A DNA stretch of 61,894 nucleotides from Microcystis elabens FACHB-917 (GTDB lineage Bacteria; Cyanobacteriota; Cyanobacteriia; PCC-6307; Cyanobiaceae), in NCBI RefSeq assembly GCF_014698445.1, contig NZ_JACJSZ010000016.1:1-61894 (forward strand), read 5' to 3'. The translations under genes were made by a program, and so were the position numbers. Of the stretch, positions 9,775 through 19,807 are shown in pieces (position 1 is the stretch's first letter; each line of letters starts with the position of its first letter). Under the pieces are notes generated by a model. The model saw only the letters and a program-made list of their open reading frames with translations. It was not told the origin of the DNA and searched no databases.

Positions 9775-11022
9775 TCAGGGTGTCGCCTCCGCTTGACGGT
9801 GGGATCCCGCCGCCACCAGCCACACCACGACGGCCATCAGGAGAATCCCCAGCCAGAACGGACTGCGGCGACCGAGGGTCTCGTAGGCCAGCCCCGCCAG
9901 GGGTGGGCCGAGGAAGCTGGCCAGGCTCTGCAGTCCCTGCAGGCTGCCGAGGGCGGCGCCCTGGCCGCTGTCGGCGAGACGCCGTGACACCAGGCTGCGC
10001 AGGCTGGGGGTCACCAGGCCGGTGCCCAGGGCCAGGATCGCCACCGCCGTGAACACCAGGGGCACGGCGTTGCCCCGATCCGCCAGGGGCACCAGCAGGA
10101 AGCCCGCCATGACAGAGCCCAGGCCCACCTGGGTGAGGCGCCACTCCCCCAGCCGCTGCACCAGCGGACCGATCAGGCCCCCCTGCACCACCGTGGCCAC
10201 CACGCCGACCACCAGGAAGGCGCCGGCCGACAGGCCCGGCCCCCAGCCGAAGGCCTGCTTGAAGTACAGCACCAGCAGGGCGGTGAACCCGCTGAACCCC
10301 AGGAAGAACAGGAAGAAGGCGGCGCAGAGGCGGCGCACCCCGGGATCGACGAACACCCGCTGCAGCTGGCCGAAGGGCTGCAGTTCCCAGACCCTGGGCA
10401 GGGGAAGCCGCGCCTGGGGCGGATGGGTTTCCGGCAGCAGGGTCACCACCACCACCAGGTTCAGCGCGGCGAAGCCCACGGCGAGCAGCAGCGGCAGGCT
10501 CACGTTGATCCGGCCCAGCAGGCCGCCCAGGGCCGGGCCGAGGATGAACCCCAGGCCGAAGGCCACACCGATCAGGCCGAAGGCCCGGGCCCGCCGCTCC
10601 GGCGTCGAGATGTCCGCCAGCACGGCCGCGGCGGTGGCGGCGGTGCCGCCGCTCACGCCGTCGATCAGGCGGGCGGCGAACAGCAGGCCCAGGGGCAGGC
10701 CGGCGTCGGCGGCCTCGGGCCAGACACGGCCCCAGGGCAGGATCAAGGTGAGGGCGAACATCCCCAGGCCCAGCACCGAGCCGGCCACGCAGGCGGTGAT
10801 CACGGGCTTGCGGCCGTAGCGGTCGCTGAGGGCCCCGATCAGGGGCGTGAAGGCGAACTGGGCGATGGCGTAGCTGCCCGCCAGCAGACCGAGGGTGCGG
10901 CCGTCGGTGGTGAAGCCCGCCAGCAGGAACGGCAGCAGCGGGAAGACGATGCTCTCCCCCAGTCGGTCGTTCAGCAGCGTCAGGAAGGCGCAGAGGAGCG
11001 TGGAGGGGCGCGACAGTCGCAC
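9775..11022 (-). CDS. MFS transporter, DHA1/TetA-like drug exporter
   Basis: This 415-residue protein has about twelve hydrophobic segments. Motif A (LSDRYGRKP) lies between segments 2 and 3, and the motif C-like run GLGFILGPALGGLLG lies in segment 5, both typical of 12-helix proton-antiporter exporters such as TetA. Hydrophobicity begins just after a GTG at 11022 (MRLSRPSTLLCAF), which I chose as start. The frame stays open further upstream, but that part is Arg/Pro-rich and lies over the neighbouring glycosyltransferase. The substrate cannot be predicted. Confidence 0.85.
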   Translation of the reverse strand: MRLSRPSTLLCAFLTLLNDRLGESIVFPLLPFLLAGFTTDGRTLGLLAGSYAIAQFAFTPLIGALSDRYGRKPVITACVAGSVLGLGMFALTLILPWGRVWPEAADAGLPLGLLFAARLIDGVSGGTAATAAAVLADISTPERRARAFGLIGVAFGLGFILGPALGGLLGRINVSLPLLLAVGFAALNLVVVVTLLPETHPPQARLPLPRVWELQPFGQLQRVFVDPGVRRLCAAFFLFFLGFSGFTALLVLYFKQAFGWGPGLSAGAFLVVGVVATVVQGGLIGPLVQRLGEWRLTQVGLGSVMAGFLLVPLADRGNAVPLVFTAVAILALGTGLVTPSLRSLVSRRLADSGQGAALGSLQGLQSLASFLGPPLAGLAYETLGRRSPFWLGILLMAVVVWLVAAGSHRQAEATP

Positions 11023-11063
11023 GACCGGGAGCCGGGGATCCCTGGCACCTTCCCATGCCGGGC

Positions 11064-12368
11064 TTACCCCTGGTGGCGACGGCCCAGGACCCCGCGGATC
11101 CGGTGCTTGGCCCTGGCGATGGCCGTGCGCAGGCTCTGCCGCAGGGCGGCGCTCCCAGACCCGGCGGTCCGGTACTCCCGATGGAAACAGGCCGGGACCC
11201 GACCCAGGCCGCCGATCCTCCCGGCCGGCATCGGGTAGGGGCTGGACGTGGCGGCCGTTCCCTGCCGATCGAGGTCCTCCAGCAGCCGGCGCCACTGCCG
11301 GTAGCTGGCGTCGGCGTCGTAGTGGGCGCGGACGAGCTCCCTGGCCGCCGTCGAGCAGCGCCGCCACAGGTCGGGGTCCCCGGCCAGCCGCCGCAGGGCG
11401 GCGGCGGCCTCGTCGGGATCCTCCGACACGAGCAGGCCGGTGCGCCCATCCTCGACCAGTTCGGGGATGCCGCTGGGAATGCGCCGCACCACGGGCACGA
11501 CGCCGGCCGCCATCGCCTCCAGCAGGGCGATGGGCAGCCCCTCGAAGTCGGACATCAGCAGGATGGCCTGGGCGTCGAGCAGCCTGGCCTGCACCTGCCC
11601 GGGGGGGAGCGAGCCGGTGAAGTCGATCGCCCCGGCGAGGCCGGCCTCGGCCACCTGGCGTTCGCAGGCCGGCCGGGCATAGCCATCCCCGATCAGGGTG
11701 GCGCGGATGGGGCCTCCCGACCGGCAGGCCCGGATCAGCGACTGGATCACCAGGGAGGCCCGTTTCTGGTGTTCCCAGATCCTGCCGCTGAACACCACCC
11801 GGAAGGGATCGGGGCGGAAGTGCGTCGCCGTCGCCGGCACCTGGACGCCATAGGGAATCACCCGGGTCGGCCGATCGATGCCCCGGGCACGGCAGGCCTC
11901 GTGGATGTGGCGTGAGACGCAGACGAGCACACTTCCCTGGCGGGAGCCACCGAAGGCCCCGACGGTCGCCCAGTAGTCGGGATCATCCGAGTGCAGGGTG
12001 AGGGCCCAGGGCAGCCCCCGGCGGCCGGCCTCGGCCGCCGCCGCGTAGTGGGCCGGCTTGCACTGGGGCAGGAACACCGTGGGCCGCCAGTGGTTGAGGA
12101 AGGCCAGGGTGTCGCGGACGTCGGCCGCGAGGCTGGACCGCCTGGGCGTCGCGAACACCTCGATGCCCTGACCCCGCAGGGTCGCGAACAGGGCCGGTTC
12201 GTCCTCCCCATCACCCTGCCCTTCGCGGTCTCCATCGCCCGGTGCGACCACGAAATGGATGGCGACGCTGACACTATCGGCAGCGAGGCGTCGGGCCAGC
12301 CCCAGCACCCAGGTGGTGACGCCGCTGATGTCACCCGCCTGGCTGTAGTGGGCAAAGGCGACGCGCAA
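11064..12368 (-). CDS. Glycosyltransferase, GT4 family (GT-B fold)
   Basis: This 434-residue protein starts MRVAFAHYSQAGDISGVTTW, a typical GT4 acceptor-domain opening. The C-terminal half carries VFSGRIWEHQKR, ATLIGDG and the donor-binding EX7E region (SDFEGLPIALLEAMAAG, about 285-301). GT4 enzymes transfer a sugar from a nucleotide donor with retention of configuration. The last 60 residues are Arg-rich and variable. The next gene upstream, on the same strand, encodes a GT2 enzyme 48 bp away, so the pair probably works on a surface polysaccharide or glycolipid. Donor and acceptor are unknown. Confidence 0.88.
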   Translation of the reverse strand: MRVAFAHYSQAGDISGVTTWVLGLARRLAADSVSVAIHFVVAPGDGDREGQGDGEDEPALFATLRGQGIEVFATPRRSSLAADVRDTLAFLNHWRPTVFLPQCKPAHYAAAAEAGRRGLPWALTLHSDDPDYWATVGAFGGSRQGSVLVCVSRHIHEACRARGIDRPTRVIPYGVQVPATATHFRPDPFRVVFSGRIWEHQKRASLVIQSLIRACRSGGPIRATLIGDGYARPACERQVAEAGLAGAIDFTGSLPPGQVQARLLDAQAILLMSDFEGLPIALLEAMAAGVVPVVRRIPSGIPELVEDGRTGLLVSEDPDEAAAALRRLAGDPDLWRRCSTAARELVRAHYDADASYRQWRRLLEDLDRQGTAATSSPYPMPAGRIGGLGRVPACFHREYRTAGSGSAALRQSLRTAIARAKHRIRGVLGRRHQG

Positions 12369-12416
12369 GGACCACCCGGGACGTCGGCGCTCAAGGTTAG
12401 TCGCCGCCGCCGGGGT

Positions 12417-13409
12417 TCAGCCGGTGGGCCAGCGCAGGTAGCGACGGCGCAGCAGTGGTGACTGCAGCAGCCGGGCGTACAGCCCCAGGCGCAGGGGGCC
12501 GTGGAGGATCCGGATCAGCAGCTTCTCGGCCATCGAGGGCTTCCAGCGCCAGAGGTATTCGTAGAGAATCCAGTCCCAGCCGCCGCTGGTGGCCACGGCA
12601 TGCCAGCGCCATGCAGGCTTCGGCCGGGTGATCCTCAGCACCGAGGCGATCGCGGAGGAGTATTCCCCGAAGCGGAGCCGCTCCTGGCTGCGGCTGGCGG
12701 TGCTGCGGGTGGTGTGGTCGTGGCAGCGGAAGCGGGAGAGGGCCTCGGCGTCGAAGGCGACGGTTCCCCCCATCCGCATCAGGTAATGACACCAGAACAG
12801 CCAGTCGCCGGTGCAGCGCCGGCCGGCGGTCAGCGGGCCCAGGGCCCTCAGGGTCGCGGCATCGGGTTTGCGGAAGACCACACCGCTGGCATTGGCGATG
12901 ACGTTGCCCCGGTCCATGTAGGTGCGACACAGCTCGGACCCTTCGAGCGTGAAGGATCGCTGCCAGCGTTCCGGGTCGAAGTGATCCGGCCAGAAGCTCT
13001 GGTCGGTGAGCGGATCGCCCGTGGCGTCGATCGAGGTGGTGCGGCAGTAGGCGAGCATGCTGCCCTTCTCGAGGTGGCGCACCATCCGTTCGAGAAACCG
13101 CGGTGCGCAGGTGTCATCCGATTCGGCGATCCAGATGTAGCGGCCCGAGGCCATGGCCATGCCCTTCAGCCACTGCGCGCAGGGCTGGCCGGAGTTGACC
13201 GCATTGCAGACCAGCCGGTGGGGATGGGCCTGCAGCCGCTCCCGGATCACCGCGAGGGAATCGTCGCTGGAGGCGTCATCGAGAACGATCAGTTCGAAGT
13301 CCTGATACGACTGCTCGAGGATCGATCGCAGCCGCTCGCCGAGGAAGGCCCTGTGGTTGAAGTTGGGTACGATGACGCTGATGAGGGGCGACTGGTCGGA
13401 TCGCTTCAT
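12417..13409 (-). CDS. Glycosyltransferase, GT2 family (GT-A fold)
   Basis: This 330-residue protein opens with PLISVIVPNFNHRAFLGERL and ELIVLDDASSDDS, the nucleotide-sugar-binding start of GT2 enzymes. YIWIAESDDTCAP supplies the DXD-like metal site at about residues 95-101. The C-terminus has basic, Trp-rich helices that may touch the membrane. It is transcribed with the GT4 gene downstream and is divergent from sdhC. It probably takes part in surface glycan assembly, with unknown specificity. Confidence 0.9.
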   Translation of the reverse strand: MKRSDQSPLISVIVPNFNHRAFLGERLRSILEQSYQDFELIVLDDASSDDSLAVIRERLQAHPHRLVCNAVNSGQPCAQWLKGMAMASGRYIWIAESDDTCAPRFLERMVRHLEKGSMLAYCRTTSIDATGDPLTDQSFWPDHFDPERWQRSFTLEGSELCRTYMDRGNVIANASGVVFRKPDAATLRALGPLTAGRRCTGDWLFWCHYLMRMGGTVAFDAEALSRFRCHDHTTRSTASRSQERLRFGEYSSAIASVLRITRPKPAWRWHAVATSGGWDWILYEYLWRWKPSMAEKLLIRILHGPLRLGLYARLLQSPLLRRRYLRWPTG

Positions 13410-13450
13410 GGGGCTCCGATGCCTCCAGCCACCTTGCCCCCATCGGCACC

Positions 13451-13480
13451 GACCCCCATCGGGCAGACCCCCATCCGGCA
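13451..13480. repeat. 15-bp tandem repeat upstream of sdhC
   Basis: GACCCCCATCGGGCA (13451-13465) is followed directly by GACCCCCATCCGGCA (13466-13480), and a third, weaker copy precedes them at 13436-13450. The array ends 12 bases before the sdhC start, in the divergent promoter region with the GT2 gene. It may be slippage-derived or a regulator site. Confidence 0.6.
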
Positions 13481-13492
13481 GACCATCCCTGC

Positions 13493-14140
13493 ATGATCAT
13501 CGGATTCTGGATCGCCGTCACCGGCCTGGCGCTCGCCCTGTTCCTCGTCGTCCACCTCGGTGGCGTGCTTCTGGCGGTGGTGGATCCGGTGGCCTTCGAG
13601 GGTTATGCCGCCTCCCTGCACCGGCAGACCTGGCTGCCCTGGGCCGAGGTCGCCCTGCTCTTCGCCGGCCTCGGCCATCCGCTGCTCTCGCTGCATCGGG
13701 CCCACCTCAATCGCCAGGCCCGCGGGCCGGTGGCCGGCCCCCTGCGCAGCCGCCGCCAGGGGCCGTGGGAGTCCGTGGCCGCCCTGGCGGGACGGGCCAT
13801 CCCCTGGAGCGGGTCGCTGCTGCTGCTGTTTCTGGTGGTGCATCTCGTCCAGCTGCGCTGGCACCGGCCCGCGCCGGGGGCTGAGCTGGCCGCCCTGATG
13901 GAGAGGCTGGCGGCGCCCTGGTGCCTGGCCCTCTATGGTGCCGCCGGTCTGGCGGCGGGCCTGCACCTGATCCACGGCACCGAGAGCGCCGTGCGCCGGC
14001 TGGGGCTGCTGGAGCCCGCCAATGCCGCCGCCCTGCGGCTGGGGGGCCGGGGACTGGCCCTGCTGCTGGGGGCGGGCTTCACCCTGGTGCCGATCGCCCT
14101 GGTGCTGCGGCCCGCGGGCCCGCTGCTGGCCGGCGGATGA
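13493..14140 (+). CDS. sdhC: Succinate dehydrogenase/fumarate reductase cytochrome b subunit
   Basis: This 215-residue membrane protein has five hydrophobic segments, as in the single-subunit, di-haem type B anchor of Complex II enzymes. Histidines suited to bind two b haems lie in successive helices: His21 (FLVVHLGG), His62 (AGLGHPL), His117 (FLVVHLVQ) and His158 (AAGLHLIHG). The subunit would pass electrons between the SdhAB head and quinone. It overlaps sdhA by ATGA, so the two are translationally coupled. Sequence identity of this subunit is always low, so the assignment rests on topology, histidines and context. Confidence 0.85.
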   Translation: MIIGFWIAVTGLALALFLVVHLGGVLLAVVDPVAFEGYAASLHRQTWLPWAEVALLFAGLGHPLLSLHRAHLNRQARGPVAGPLRSRRQGPWESVAALAGRAIPWSGSLLLLFLVVHLVQLRWHRPAPGAELAALMERLAAPWCLALYGAAGLAAGLHLIHGTESAVRRLGLLEPANAAALRLGGRGLALLLGAGFTLVPIALVLRPAGPLLAGG

Positions 14141-16059
14141 GCGCACCGATGCCGCTGGATCCACGCCTGCCCGACGGTCCCGTCGCCACCGCCTGGCAGC
14201 GCTGCCGGGAGAACCTGCCGCTGATCGGCCCCAACCGCAAGCAGCGGCTGCGGATCCTGGTGGTGGGCGGCGGCCTGGCGGGGGCCTCGGCCGCCGCCAG
14301 CCTGGCCGAGCAGGGCTACCGGGTGCAGGTGCTCACGTACCACGACACCCCCCGGCGGGCCCACTCCGTGGCGGCCCAGGGGGGCATCAACGCCGCCCGC
14401 AACTACGCCAACGACGGCGACAGCGTCGAGCGCCTGTTCCGCGACACGGTGAAGGGCGGTGATTTCCGCGCCCGGGAAGCCGGCTGCCACCGGCTGGCCG
14501 AGATCAGCGGCGCGATCATCGACCAGTGCGTGGCCCAGGGGGTGCCCTTCGCCCGGGAGTACGGAGGCACCCTCGCCAACCGCAGCTTCGGCGGCGCCCT
14601 GGTGAGCCGCACCTTTTATGCCCGGGGCCAGACGGGCCAGCAGCTGCTCTACGGCGCCTACCAGGCGATGCTGCGGCAGGTGGCCGCCGGACGGGTGGAG
14701 CTGCTCTGCCGACGCGACATGCTCGACCTGATCGTCCATGACGGCAGGGCCAGGGGGGTGGTCTGCCGCCACCAGCTCACCGGCGCCCTGGAGGTGCTCA
14801 GTGCCGATGCGGTGCTGCTGGCGACCGGCGGCTACGCGAACGTCTACTACCTGTCCACGAATGCCCTCAAGTCGAACGCCACGGCGATCTGGCAGGCCCA
14901 TCGGCGGGGAGCCTGCTTCGCCAACCCCTGCTTCACCCAGATCCACCCCACCTGCATCCCCAGCGGCGACGCCCACCAGAGCAAGCTCACCCTGATGAGC
15001 GAGAGCCTGCGCAACGACGGCCGGATCTGGCTGCCGCTGCGCCCCGGCGACGACCGGCCGCCGGCGGAGATCCCCGAAACGGAGCGGGATTATTTCCTGG
15101 AGCGCCAGTACCCCAGCTACGGCAACCTGGTGCCGCGCGATCTGGCCTCACGGCGGGCCCGGGAGCTCTGCCTCGAGGGTCGGGGCGTCGGGCCCGGTGG
15201 CCGTTCGGTCTATCTCGATCTGGCCGGCGCCATCGCCCGGGACGGCACCAAGGCGATCGACGCCCGCTACGGGAACCTGCTGGAGATGTACGAGCGGATC
15301 ACGGGCGACGACCCCCGCACCACGCCGATGCGGATCTATCCCGCCCCCCACTACACGATGGGTGGACTGTGGGTCGACTACCACCTGATGAGCACGGTGA
15401 ACGGTCTGTTCGTGCTCGGGGAGGCCAACTTCTCCGAGCACGGGGCCAACCGGCTCGGGGCCAGTGCCCTGATGCAGGCCCTGGCGGATGGGTACTTCAT
15501 CGCACCGGCGACGGTCACGGGCTGGCTGGCCAGTGCCGGTGCCGGCGCCCTGGACGACGACCACCCCGCCTGCCGCGGGGCGGTGGCGGCCGTGGACGCG
15601 CGCATCGGCGCCCTGCGCCGCGTCGGGGGCACCCAGCCCGTGGATGTCTTCCACCGCCGGCTGGGCCATCTGATGATCGACGCCTGCGGCATCAGCCGTC
15701 GCGCCGATCGCCTCACCGCGGCCCTCGATGAAGTGGAGGCCCTGCGCCGGGACTTCCTCGCGGATCTGCGGCTTCCGGACCGGGACGGGGTCCTCGACGG
15801 CGAGCTGGAGAAGGCGCTGCGGCTGGAGGACTTCTTCGGCCTGGCGGATCTGATGCTGCGGGACGCCCTGGCGCGGCAGGAATCCTGCGGCGCCCACTTC
15901 CGCGAGGAGCATCAGACCCCGGAGGGGGAAGCCCTGCGCGATGACAAGCGCTTCGCCCACATCGCGGCCTGGGAGCACCGGCCCGGCACCACCCCCCGGC
16001 TCCACAGCGAGCCCCTCACCTACCGTTCCGTCGTGCCCGGACCGCGAGACTATGGCTGA
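14137..16059 (+). CDS. sdhA: Succinate dehydrogenase/fumarate reductase flavoprotein subunit
   Basis: This 640-residue flavoprotein has the Rossmann motif [13 protein letters not shown] (about 42-54) and [14 protein letters not shown] (His about 76, the covalent FAD site). The substrate-binding and catalytic parts lie further on: PTCIPSGD, the [17 protein letters not shown] region and [14 protein letters not shown]. Its length and soluble FrdA/SdhA form resemble the enzymes that pair with a type B anchor, not the E. coli four-subunit type. It oxidises succinate to fumarate, or the reverse. The 3' end overlaps the opposing GGDEF-EAL gene by 44 bases. Confidence 0.95.
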   Translation: MSAPMPLDPRLPDGPVATAWQRCRENLPLIGPNRKQRLRILVVGGGLAGASAAASLAEQGYRVQVLTYHDTPRRAHSVAAQGGINAARNYANDGDSVERLFRDTVKGGDFRAREAGCHRLAEISGAIIDQCVAQGVPFAREYGGTLANRSFGGALVSRTFYARGQTGQQLLYGAYQAMLRQVAAGRVELLCRRDMLDLIVHDGRARGVVCRHQLTGALEVLSADAVLLATGGYANVYYLSTNALKSNATAIWQAHRRGACFANPCFTQIHPTCIPSGDAHQSKLTLMSESLRNDGRIWLPLRPGDDRPPAEIPETERDYFLERQYPSYGNLVPRDLASRRARELCLEGRGVGPGGRSVYLDLAGAIARDGTKAIDARYGNLLEMYERITGDDPRTTPMRIYPAPHYTMGGLWVDYHLMSTVNGLFVLGEANFSEHGANRLGASALMQALADGYFIAPATVTGWLASAGAGALDDDHPACRGAVAAVDARIGALRRVGGTQPVDVFHRRLGHLMIDACGISRRADRLTAALDEVEALRRDFLADLRLPDRDGVLDGELEKALRLEDFFGLADLMLRDALARQESCGAHFREEHQTPEGEALRDDKRFAHIAAWEHRPGTTPRLHSEPLTYRSVVPGPRDYG

Positions 16060-17791
16060 GCGGTTCGGGCCGGCCGAAGAAAAACCCCTGGCCCTGGTCG
16101 CAGCCCATGGCAAGCAATCCTTCGTGCTGCTCGGCGGTCTCGATGCCTTCGGCGATCATTCCCAGACCCAGGTCGTGGGAGAGCCGGATCATGGCATCGA
16201 GCACCACGGCCTTGCGGTGGTCGTTGAGAAAGTCGGCGATGAAACTGCGGTCGACCTTGATCGAGTCGATCGGCAGCCGCGCCAGCCAAGACATGCTGGA
16301 GAAGCCCGTGCCGAAGTCATCGAGATGCACCTTGACGCCGGCGTCCCGTAACCGGCTCAGCTCGGAGGTGGCCAGCTCCGGATGCTCGATCAGTATGCTT
16401 TCGGTTACTTCGATCACGGTCCAGCCGGGGTCCACCCCGGCCCGCTCGGCCTGGGTGAGGAAGTAGTCGCTGAGGCCACTTTCCTTGAGCTGCAGCGGAC
16501 TCACATTGATCGCCATGGTGACCTCCGAGCCCCTGGCGCGGAGGTTGGAGAGGTGGCTGAGGGCTTCGCTGATCACCCAGCGGCCGATCGGCAGGATCAG
16601 GGCCGTGCGCTCGGCGAGGGGGATGAATTCCGACGGAGTGCCGATCGGCGAGGCGATCGCACCGAGACGCAGGAGCGCCTCCATCCCCACCACCGTACGA
16701 TCCTCCAGGCCGACGATCGGCTGGTAGGCGAGAAACATCGCCTCATGCTGGATCGCCCCTTCCAGCTGGTGGCGCAGATGGATGTTCTTCCTGACCTTCT
16801 TGTCGATGGAAGGATGGTAGAAGGAAATGTGCTTGCCGTTGGTCTTGGCTTCGTACATGGCAAGATCCGCCCGCCTGATCAACTCATCGACGGCGATCTC
16901 CGGATCGTCGGAGATGGTGATGCCGATGCTCATCGATGGGCGGATCGTATGGTCTTCCACCGACCACGCCTGGCCAACGGCGTCATTGAGACGCATCGCC
17001 AGCTGCAGGGCATCGGCCTCATTGAAGATGCCCATGGTGAGAACAACGAACTCATCACCGCCCAGACGGGACAGGATGTCGCCGAATCGCAGGGATCGCT
17101 GCAGCCGCCGGCCGATCTCGATCAGCAGCTCATCACCAACGTGATGGCCGTGCAGGTCGTTGATCTCCTTGAAGCTGTTGAGATCGCAGAACAGGATGCT
17201 GATCCGGCCCCCGCTCTGGCGTTGGGTCTTGAGGGCGGCGCGGATGCTGACGTGGAGACCGCGGCGATTGGGCAGCCCGGTGACCGGACACTCCATCACC
17301 TTGGTGGCCAGGGCAAGGCGTTCCAGTTCGAGGGCTCGGTTGAGGTTTTCGGTCTGCTGGCGACGTCGCTCGATCCGCTCGGCCTCGACCCGCAGCTGTT
17401 CGCAGGAGAGGAGGGCGCTGACGTCCCGAAAGCAGAAGATCAGCGGCCGCTTCCGCTCGCTGCGGATGGGTTTCCACTCGATCTCGATCGCCCGCAGCTC
17501 GCTGCGGTTCAGCACCCGGGTGAAGTGCCCCCCCTGGTCGCCGCCGGCGACCACCAGCTCCGGGTTGAGCAGGGGGGCGCTGTCGCAGTCCCGGGGCAGC
17601 TGGTGGTAGATCGACTCGCCCAGGACCGCCGGGGGGGTGCGGTCCACCAGACGGGCGTAGCTGGCGTTGCACCAGAGCACGCGCCCCTCGCAGCTGGTGA
17701 TCACCAGGGCATCGCTGATGGTGCCGAGGGCCGCTTCGAGGCGGCCCATCGCCCGGCGAAGTTCCACGACGAGCTTGCGTTGATCGTTCAC
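16016..17791 (-). CDS. PAS-GGDEF-EAL protein (c-di-GMP synthesis/turnover)
   Basis: This 591-residue cytosolic regulator has a PAS sensor (about 15-130), a short coiled coil (about 130-165), a GGDEF domain with an intact GGDEF motif (244-248) and an RxxD product-inhibition site (235-238), and an EAL domain with an intact EAL (371-373), DDFGTG (491-496) and AEGIET. Both catalytic domains look competent, so it may make and degrade c-di-GMP, with the PAS domain setting the balance. The start is GTG. It lies antisense between sdhA and sdhB and overlaps the end of sdhA by 44 bases, so the sdh operon is interrupted by this gene. Confidence 0.95.
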   Translation of the reverse strand: MNDQRKLVVELRRAMGRLEAALGTISDALVITSCEGRVLWCNASYARLVDRTPPAVLGESIYHQLPRDCDSAPLLNPELVVAGGDQGGHFTRVLNRSELRAIEIEWKPIRSERKRPLIFCFRDVSALLSCEQLRVEAERIERRRQQTENLNRALELERLALATKVMECPVTGLPNRRGLHVSIRAALKTQRQSGGRISILFCDLNSFKEINDLHGHHVGDELLIEIGRRLQRSLRFGDILSRLGGDEFVVLTMGIFNEADALQLAMRLNDAVGQAWSVEDHTIRPSMSIGITISDDPEIAVDELIRRADLAMYEAKTNGKHISFYHPSIDKKVRKNIHLRHQLEGAIQHEAMFLAYQPIVGLEDRTVVGMEALLRLGAIASPIGTPSEFIPLAERTALILPIGRWVISEALSHLSNLRARGSEVTMAINVSPLQLKESGLSDYFLTQAERAGVDPGWTVIEVTESILIEHPELATSELSRLRDAGVKVHLDDFGTGFSSMSWLARLPIDSIKVDRSFIADFLNDHRKAVVLDAMIRLSHDLGLGMIAEGIETAEQHEGLLAMGCDQGQGFFFGRPEPLSHSLAVRARRNGR

Positions 17792-17868
17792 GCGGCAGCA
17801 GGGGGCCGATCGGGCATGGGGAGCCGGAACCGCGGGACCCTATTTCTGAAAGTTGACATAGGATTGTA

Positions 17869-17951
17869 TCGTTCCCCGTCCTGCCGCTGTGCAGGCCGCT
17901 GGGATGGTGTGGAACGACAACATCCCTGCCCCCCAGCGGCAGAATCGTTCC
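17869..17951. promoter_or_regulatory. Inverted-repeat-rich region upstream of sdhB and the GGDEF-EAL gene
   Basis: TCGTTCC occurs at 17869-17875 and 17945-17951, and its complement GGAACGA at 17911-17917. GCCGCTGGGATG (about 17895-17906) is matched by an interrupted complement (CATCCC...CAGCGGC) at about 17921-17940. The last box touches the sdhB start codon. This gene-free divergent region could hold a regulator site or form an mRNA hairpin that hides the sdhB start. Confidence 0.45.
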
Positions 17952-17952
17952 G

Positions 17953-18696
17953 ATGTCGATCGTTTCCCTCACCCTGAGGATCTGGCGCCAGGCCGGTCCC
18001 GACCAGCCCGGTGGCTTCGAGGACCATGGGTTGGAGGGGGTCGCCACCGATCTCTCCCTGCTGGAAGCCCTCGACCTGCTCAACGAGCGGCTGATCACCG
18101 CCGGAGACCGGCCGGTGGGCTTCGAGCACGACTGCCGCGAGGGCATCTGCGGGTCCTGTGGCTTTCTCGTCAACGGCCAGGCCCAGGGCCCCCAGCGGGC
18201 CACCAGCGTGTGCCAGCTCTACCTGAGGCAGTTCCGCGACGGCGCCCTGCTGACGCTGGAGCCCTTCCGCGCCCGGGCCTTTCCCGTGCTGCAGGATCTG
18301 GCCGTGGACCGTTCCGCCTTCGACCGGATCATCGCCAGCGGCGGTTACTGCTCGATCAACACCGGCAGTGCGCCGGAAGCCAATGCCCTGCTGATCGGCC
18401 GCGAGCAGGCCGCCCAGGCCTTCGATGCGGCCACCTGCATCGGCTGCGGCGCCTGCGTGGCCAGCTGCCGCAACGCCTCCGCCAGCCTGTTCGTGGCCGC
18501 CAAGCTGGCGCACCTGGGCCAGCTTCCCCAGGGCCAGCCGGAGCGGCGGCAGCGGGCCCGGACGATGCAGGCGCAGATGGTCAGCGAGGGGTTCGGAAGC
18601 TGCAGCAGCCATCTGGACTGCGAGGCCGCCTGCCCCAAGCAGATCTCCGCCGACTGGATCAGCTGGATGCACCGGGAAGCCTGGCGGCGCCCCTGA
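17953..18696 (+). CDS. sdhB: Succinate dehydrogenase/fumarate reductase iron-sulfur subunit
   Basis: This 247-residue protein carries all Complex II iron-sulfur ligands. The [2Fe-2S] set is Cys61, Cys66, Cys69 (DCREGICGSCG) and Cys87. The [4Fe-4S] and [3Fe-4S] sets come from CIGCGACVASC (Cys162, 165, 168, 172) and the later Cys217, Cys223 and Cys227. It links the SdhA flavin to the SdhC haems. It is separated from sdhCA by the opposing GGDEF-EAL gene and so needs its own promoter. Its stop is four bases from the convergent ackA stop. Confidence 0.96.
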   Translation: MSIVSLTLRIWRQAGPDQPGGFEDHGLEGVATDLSLLEALDLLNERLITAGDRPVGFEHDCREGICGSCGFLVNGQAQGPQRATSVCQLYLRQFRDGALLTLEPFRARAFPVLQDLAVDRSAFDRIIASGGYCSINTGSAPEANALLIGREQAAQAFDAATCIGCGACVASCRNASASLFVAAKLAHLGQLPQGQPERRQRARTMQAQMVSEGFGSCSSHLDCEAACPKQISADWISWMHREAWRRP

Positions 18697-18700
18697 GGCC

Positions 18701-19807
18701 TCACTCCGGGGCCGCTCCGCAGTGGCGGGCGATCACCCCCTCCTCATCGGCGGGGACCTGCAGCAGCTTGAAGGGCCCCAGCCAGGCCAGGGCGTCCTCC
18801 AGCTCTCGCTTCAGGGCCCCGTCGTGCTCGCCGATCCCCCCGGTGAGGGCGATGACGTCGACCCCCCCCAGGCTGGCGGCCATGGCGCCGATGCCCTGCA
18901 GCAGCTGGTGGCGGAACACCGCGATCCCCAGTGCGGCTCCTTCGTGGCCCTCGGCCGCGGCGCGGCGCAGCTCGCGCATGTCGCCGCTGAGCTGCGACAG
19001 GCCCAGAAGGCCGCTGCGCTGGTTGAGGTCGAGGTCGAGCTCCTCGGCCGTGACGCCGCGGCGCAGCTGGTGCAGCAGCAGCCCGGGGTCAAGCGAGCCG
19101 CTGCGGGTGGCCATCACCAGACCGTCCAGCGGCGTGTAGCCCATGGTGGTGGCGATGCTGCGGCCCCCTCGGATGGCACAGAGGGAGCAGCCGGCTCCGA
19201 GGTGGCAGCTGATCAGGCGCAGGGCCGCGACGTCGGCCGCGGCGGCACGGCGGGTCACGGTTTCGGCCACGTGCTGGTGGTTGAGCCCGTGGAAGCCGAA
19301 GCGCCGCAGGCCCTCGGCGCGCCAGTGGGCCGGAATCGCGTAGGTGCGGGCGGCCACTGGCAGGGTGCTGTGGAAGGCGGTGTCGAAGCAGGCCCACTGG
19401 GCGATTCCCGGTTGCCAGCGGCTCAGCCAGCGCATCACCTGCAGAGACGGACCGTTATGGAGCGGCGCCAGGGGCACCAGCTCCTCCAGGACCGCGAGCA
19501 CTTCCGGGTCGAGCCGGACGGGGGCCGTGAATCGTTCACCGCCATGGACGACCCGATGACCGGCGACGGTGAGTCCTGCGACGCGGCCGGCGAGGGCCCC
19601 AGGCAGCCAGTCGTCCAGCACCGCCAACAGGCGTTCACCGGGGGTCGCCCCCTCCGCCGCGGTGACGCTCCAGCTGCGCTGGTCCCTCCAGAGACACTCC
19701 CCCATGGAGGTGTGCACGGAGACCTTGAGACTGGAGCTGCCGGCGTTGAGCACCAGCACCTCCCCAGCCCGCTGGCCGGGTGGCATCGGAGCGGCCGGTG
19801 TGGTCAT
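18701..19807 (-). CDS. ackA: Acetate kinase
   Basis: This 368-residue enzyme makes acetate plus ATP from acetyl-phosphate. ASKHA-fold signatures are present: [12 protein letters not shown] (about 18-29), [36 protein letters not shown] and [11 protein letters not shown]. It is somewhat shorter than the usual 400 residues because loops are trimmed. All motifs remain. Its start overlaps the phosphoketolase stop (ATGA), so the two are made together as an energy-yielding pair. An N-terminal Pro-rich extension of about 15 residues precedes homology. Confidence 0.95.
   Translation of the reverse strand: MTTPAAPMPPGQRAGEVLVLNAGSSSLKVSVHTSMGECLWRDQRSWSVTAAEGATPGERLLAVLDDWLPGALAGRVAGLTVAGHRVVHGGERFTAPVRLDPEVLAVLEELVPLAPLHNGPSLQVMRWLSRWQPGIAQWACFDTAFHSTLPVAARTYAIPAHWRAEGLRRFGFHGLNHQHVAETVTRRAAAADVAALRLISCHLGAGCSLCAIRGGRSIATTMGYTPLDGLVMATRSGSLDPGLLLHQLRRGVTAEELDLDLNQRSGLLGLSQLSGDMRELRRAAAEGHEGAALGIAVFRHQLLQGIGAMAASLGGVDVIALTGGIGEHDGALKRELEDALAWLGPFKLLQVPADEEGVIARHCGAAPE

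Noticed and set aside
9775..11367. Longer MFS protein starting at 11367
   Set aside because: The added 115 residues are Arg/Pro-rich, lie over the GT4 gene and precede the first membrane helix. GTG 11022 fits better.
16382..17977. 531-codon plus-strand frame opposite the GGDEF-EAL gene
   Set aside because: It has no domain pattern and exactly mirrors a strongly supported gene.
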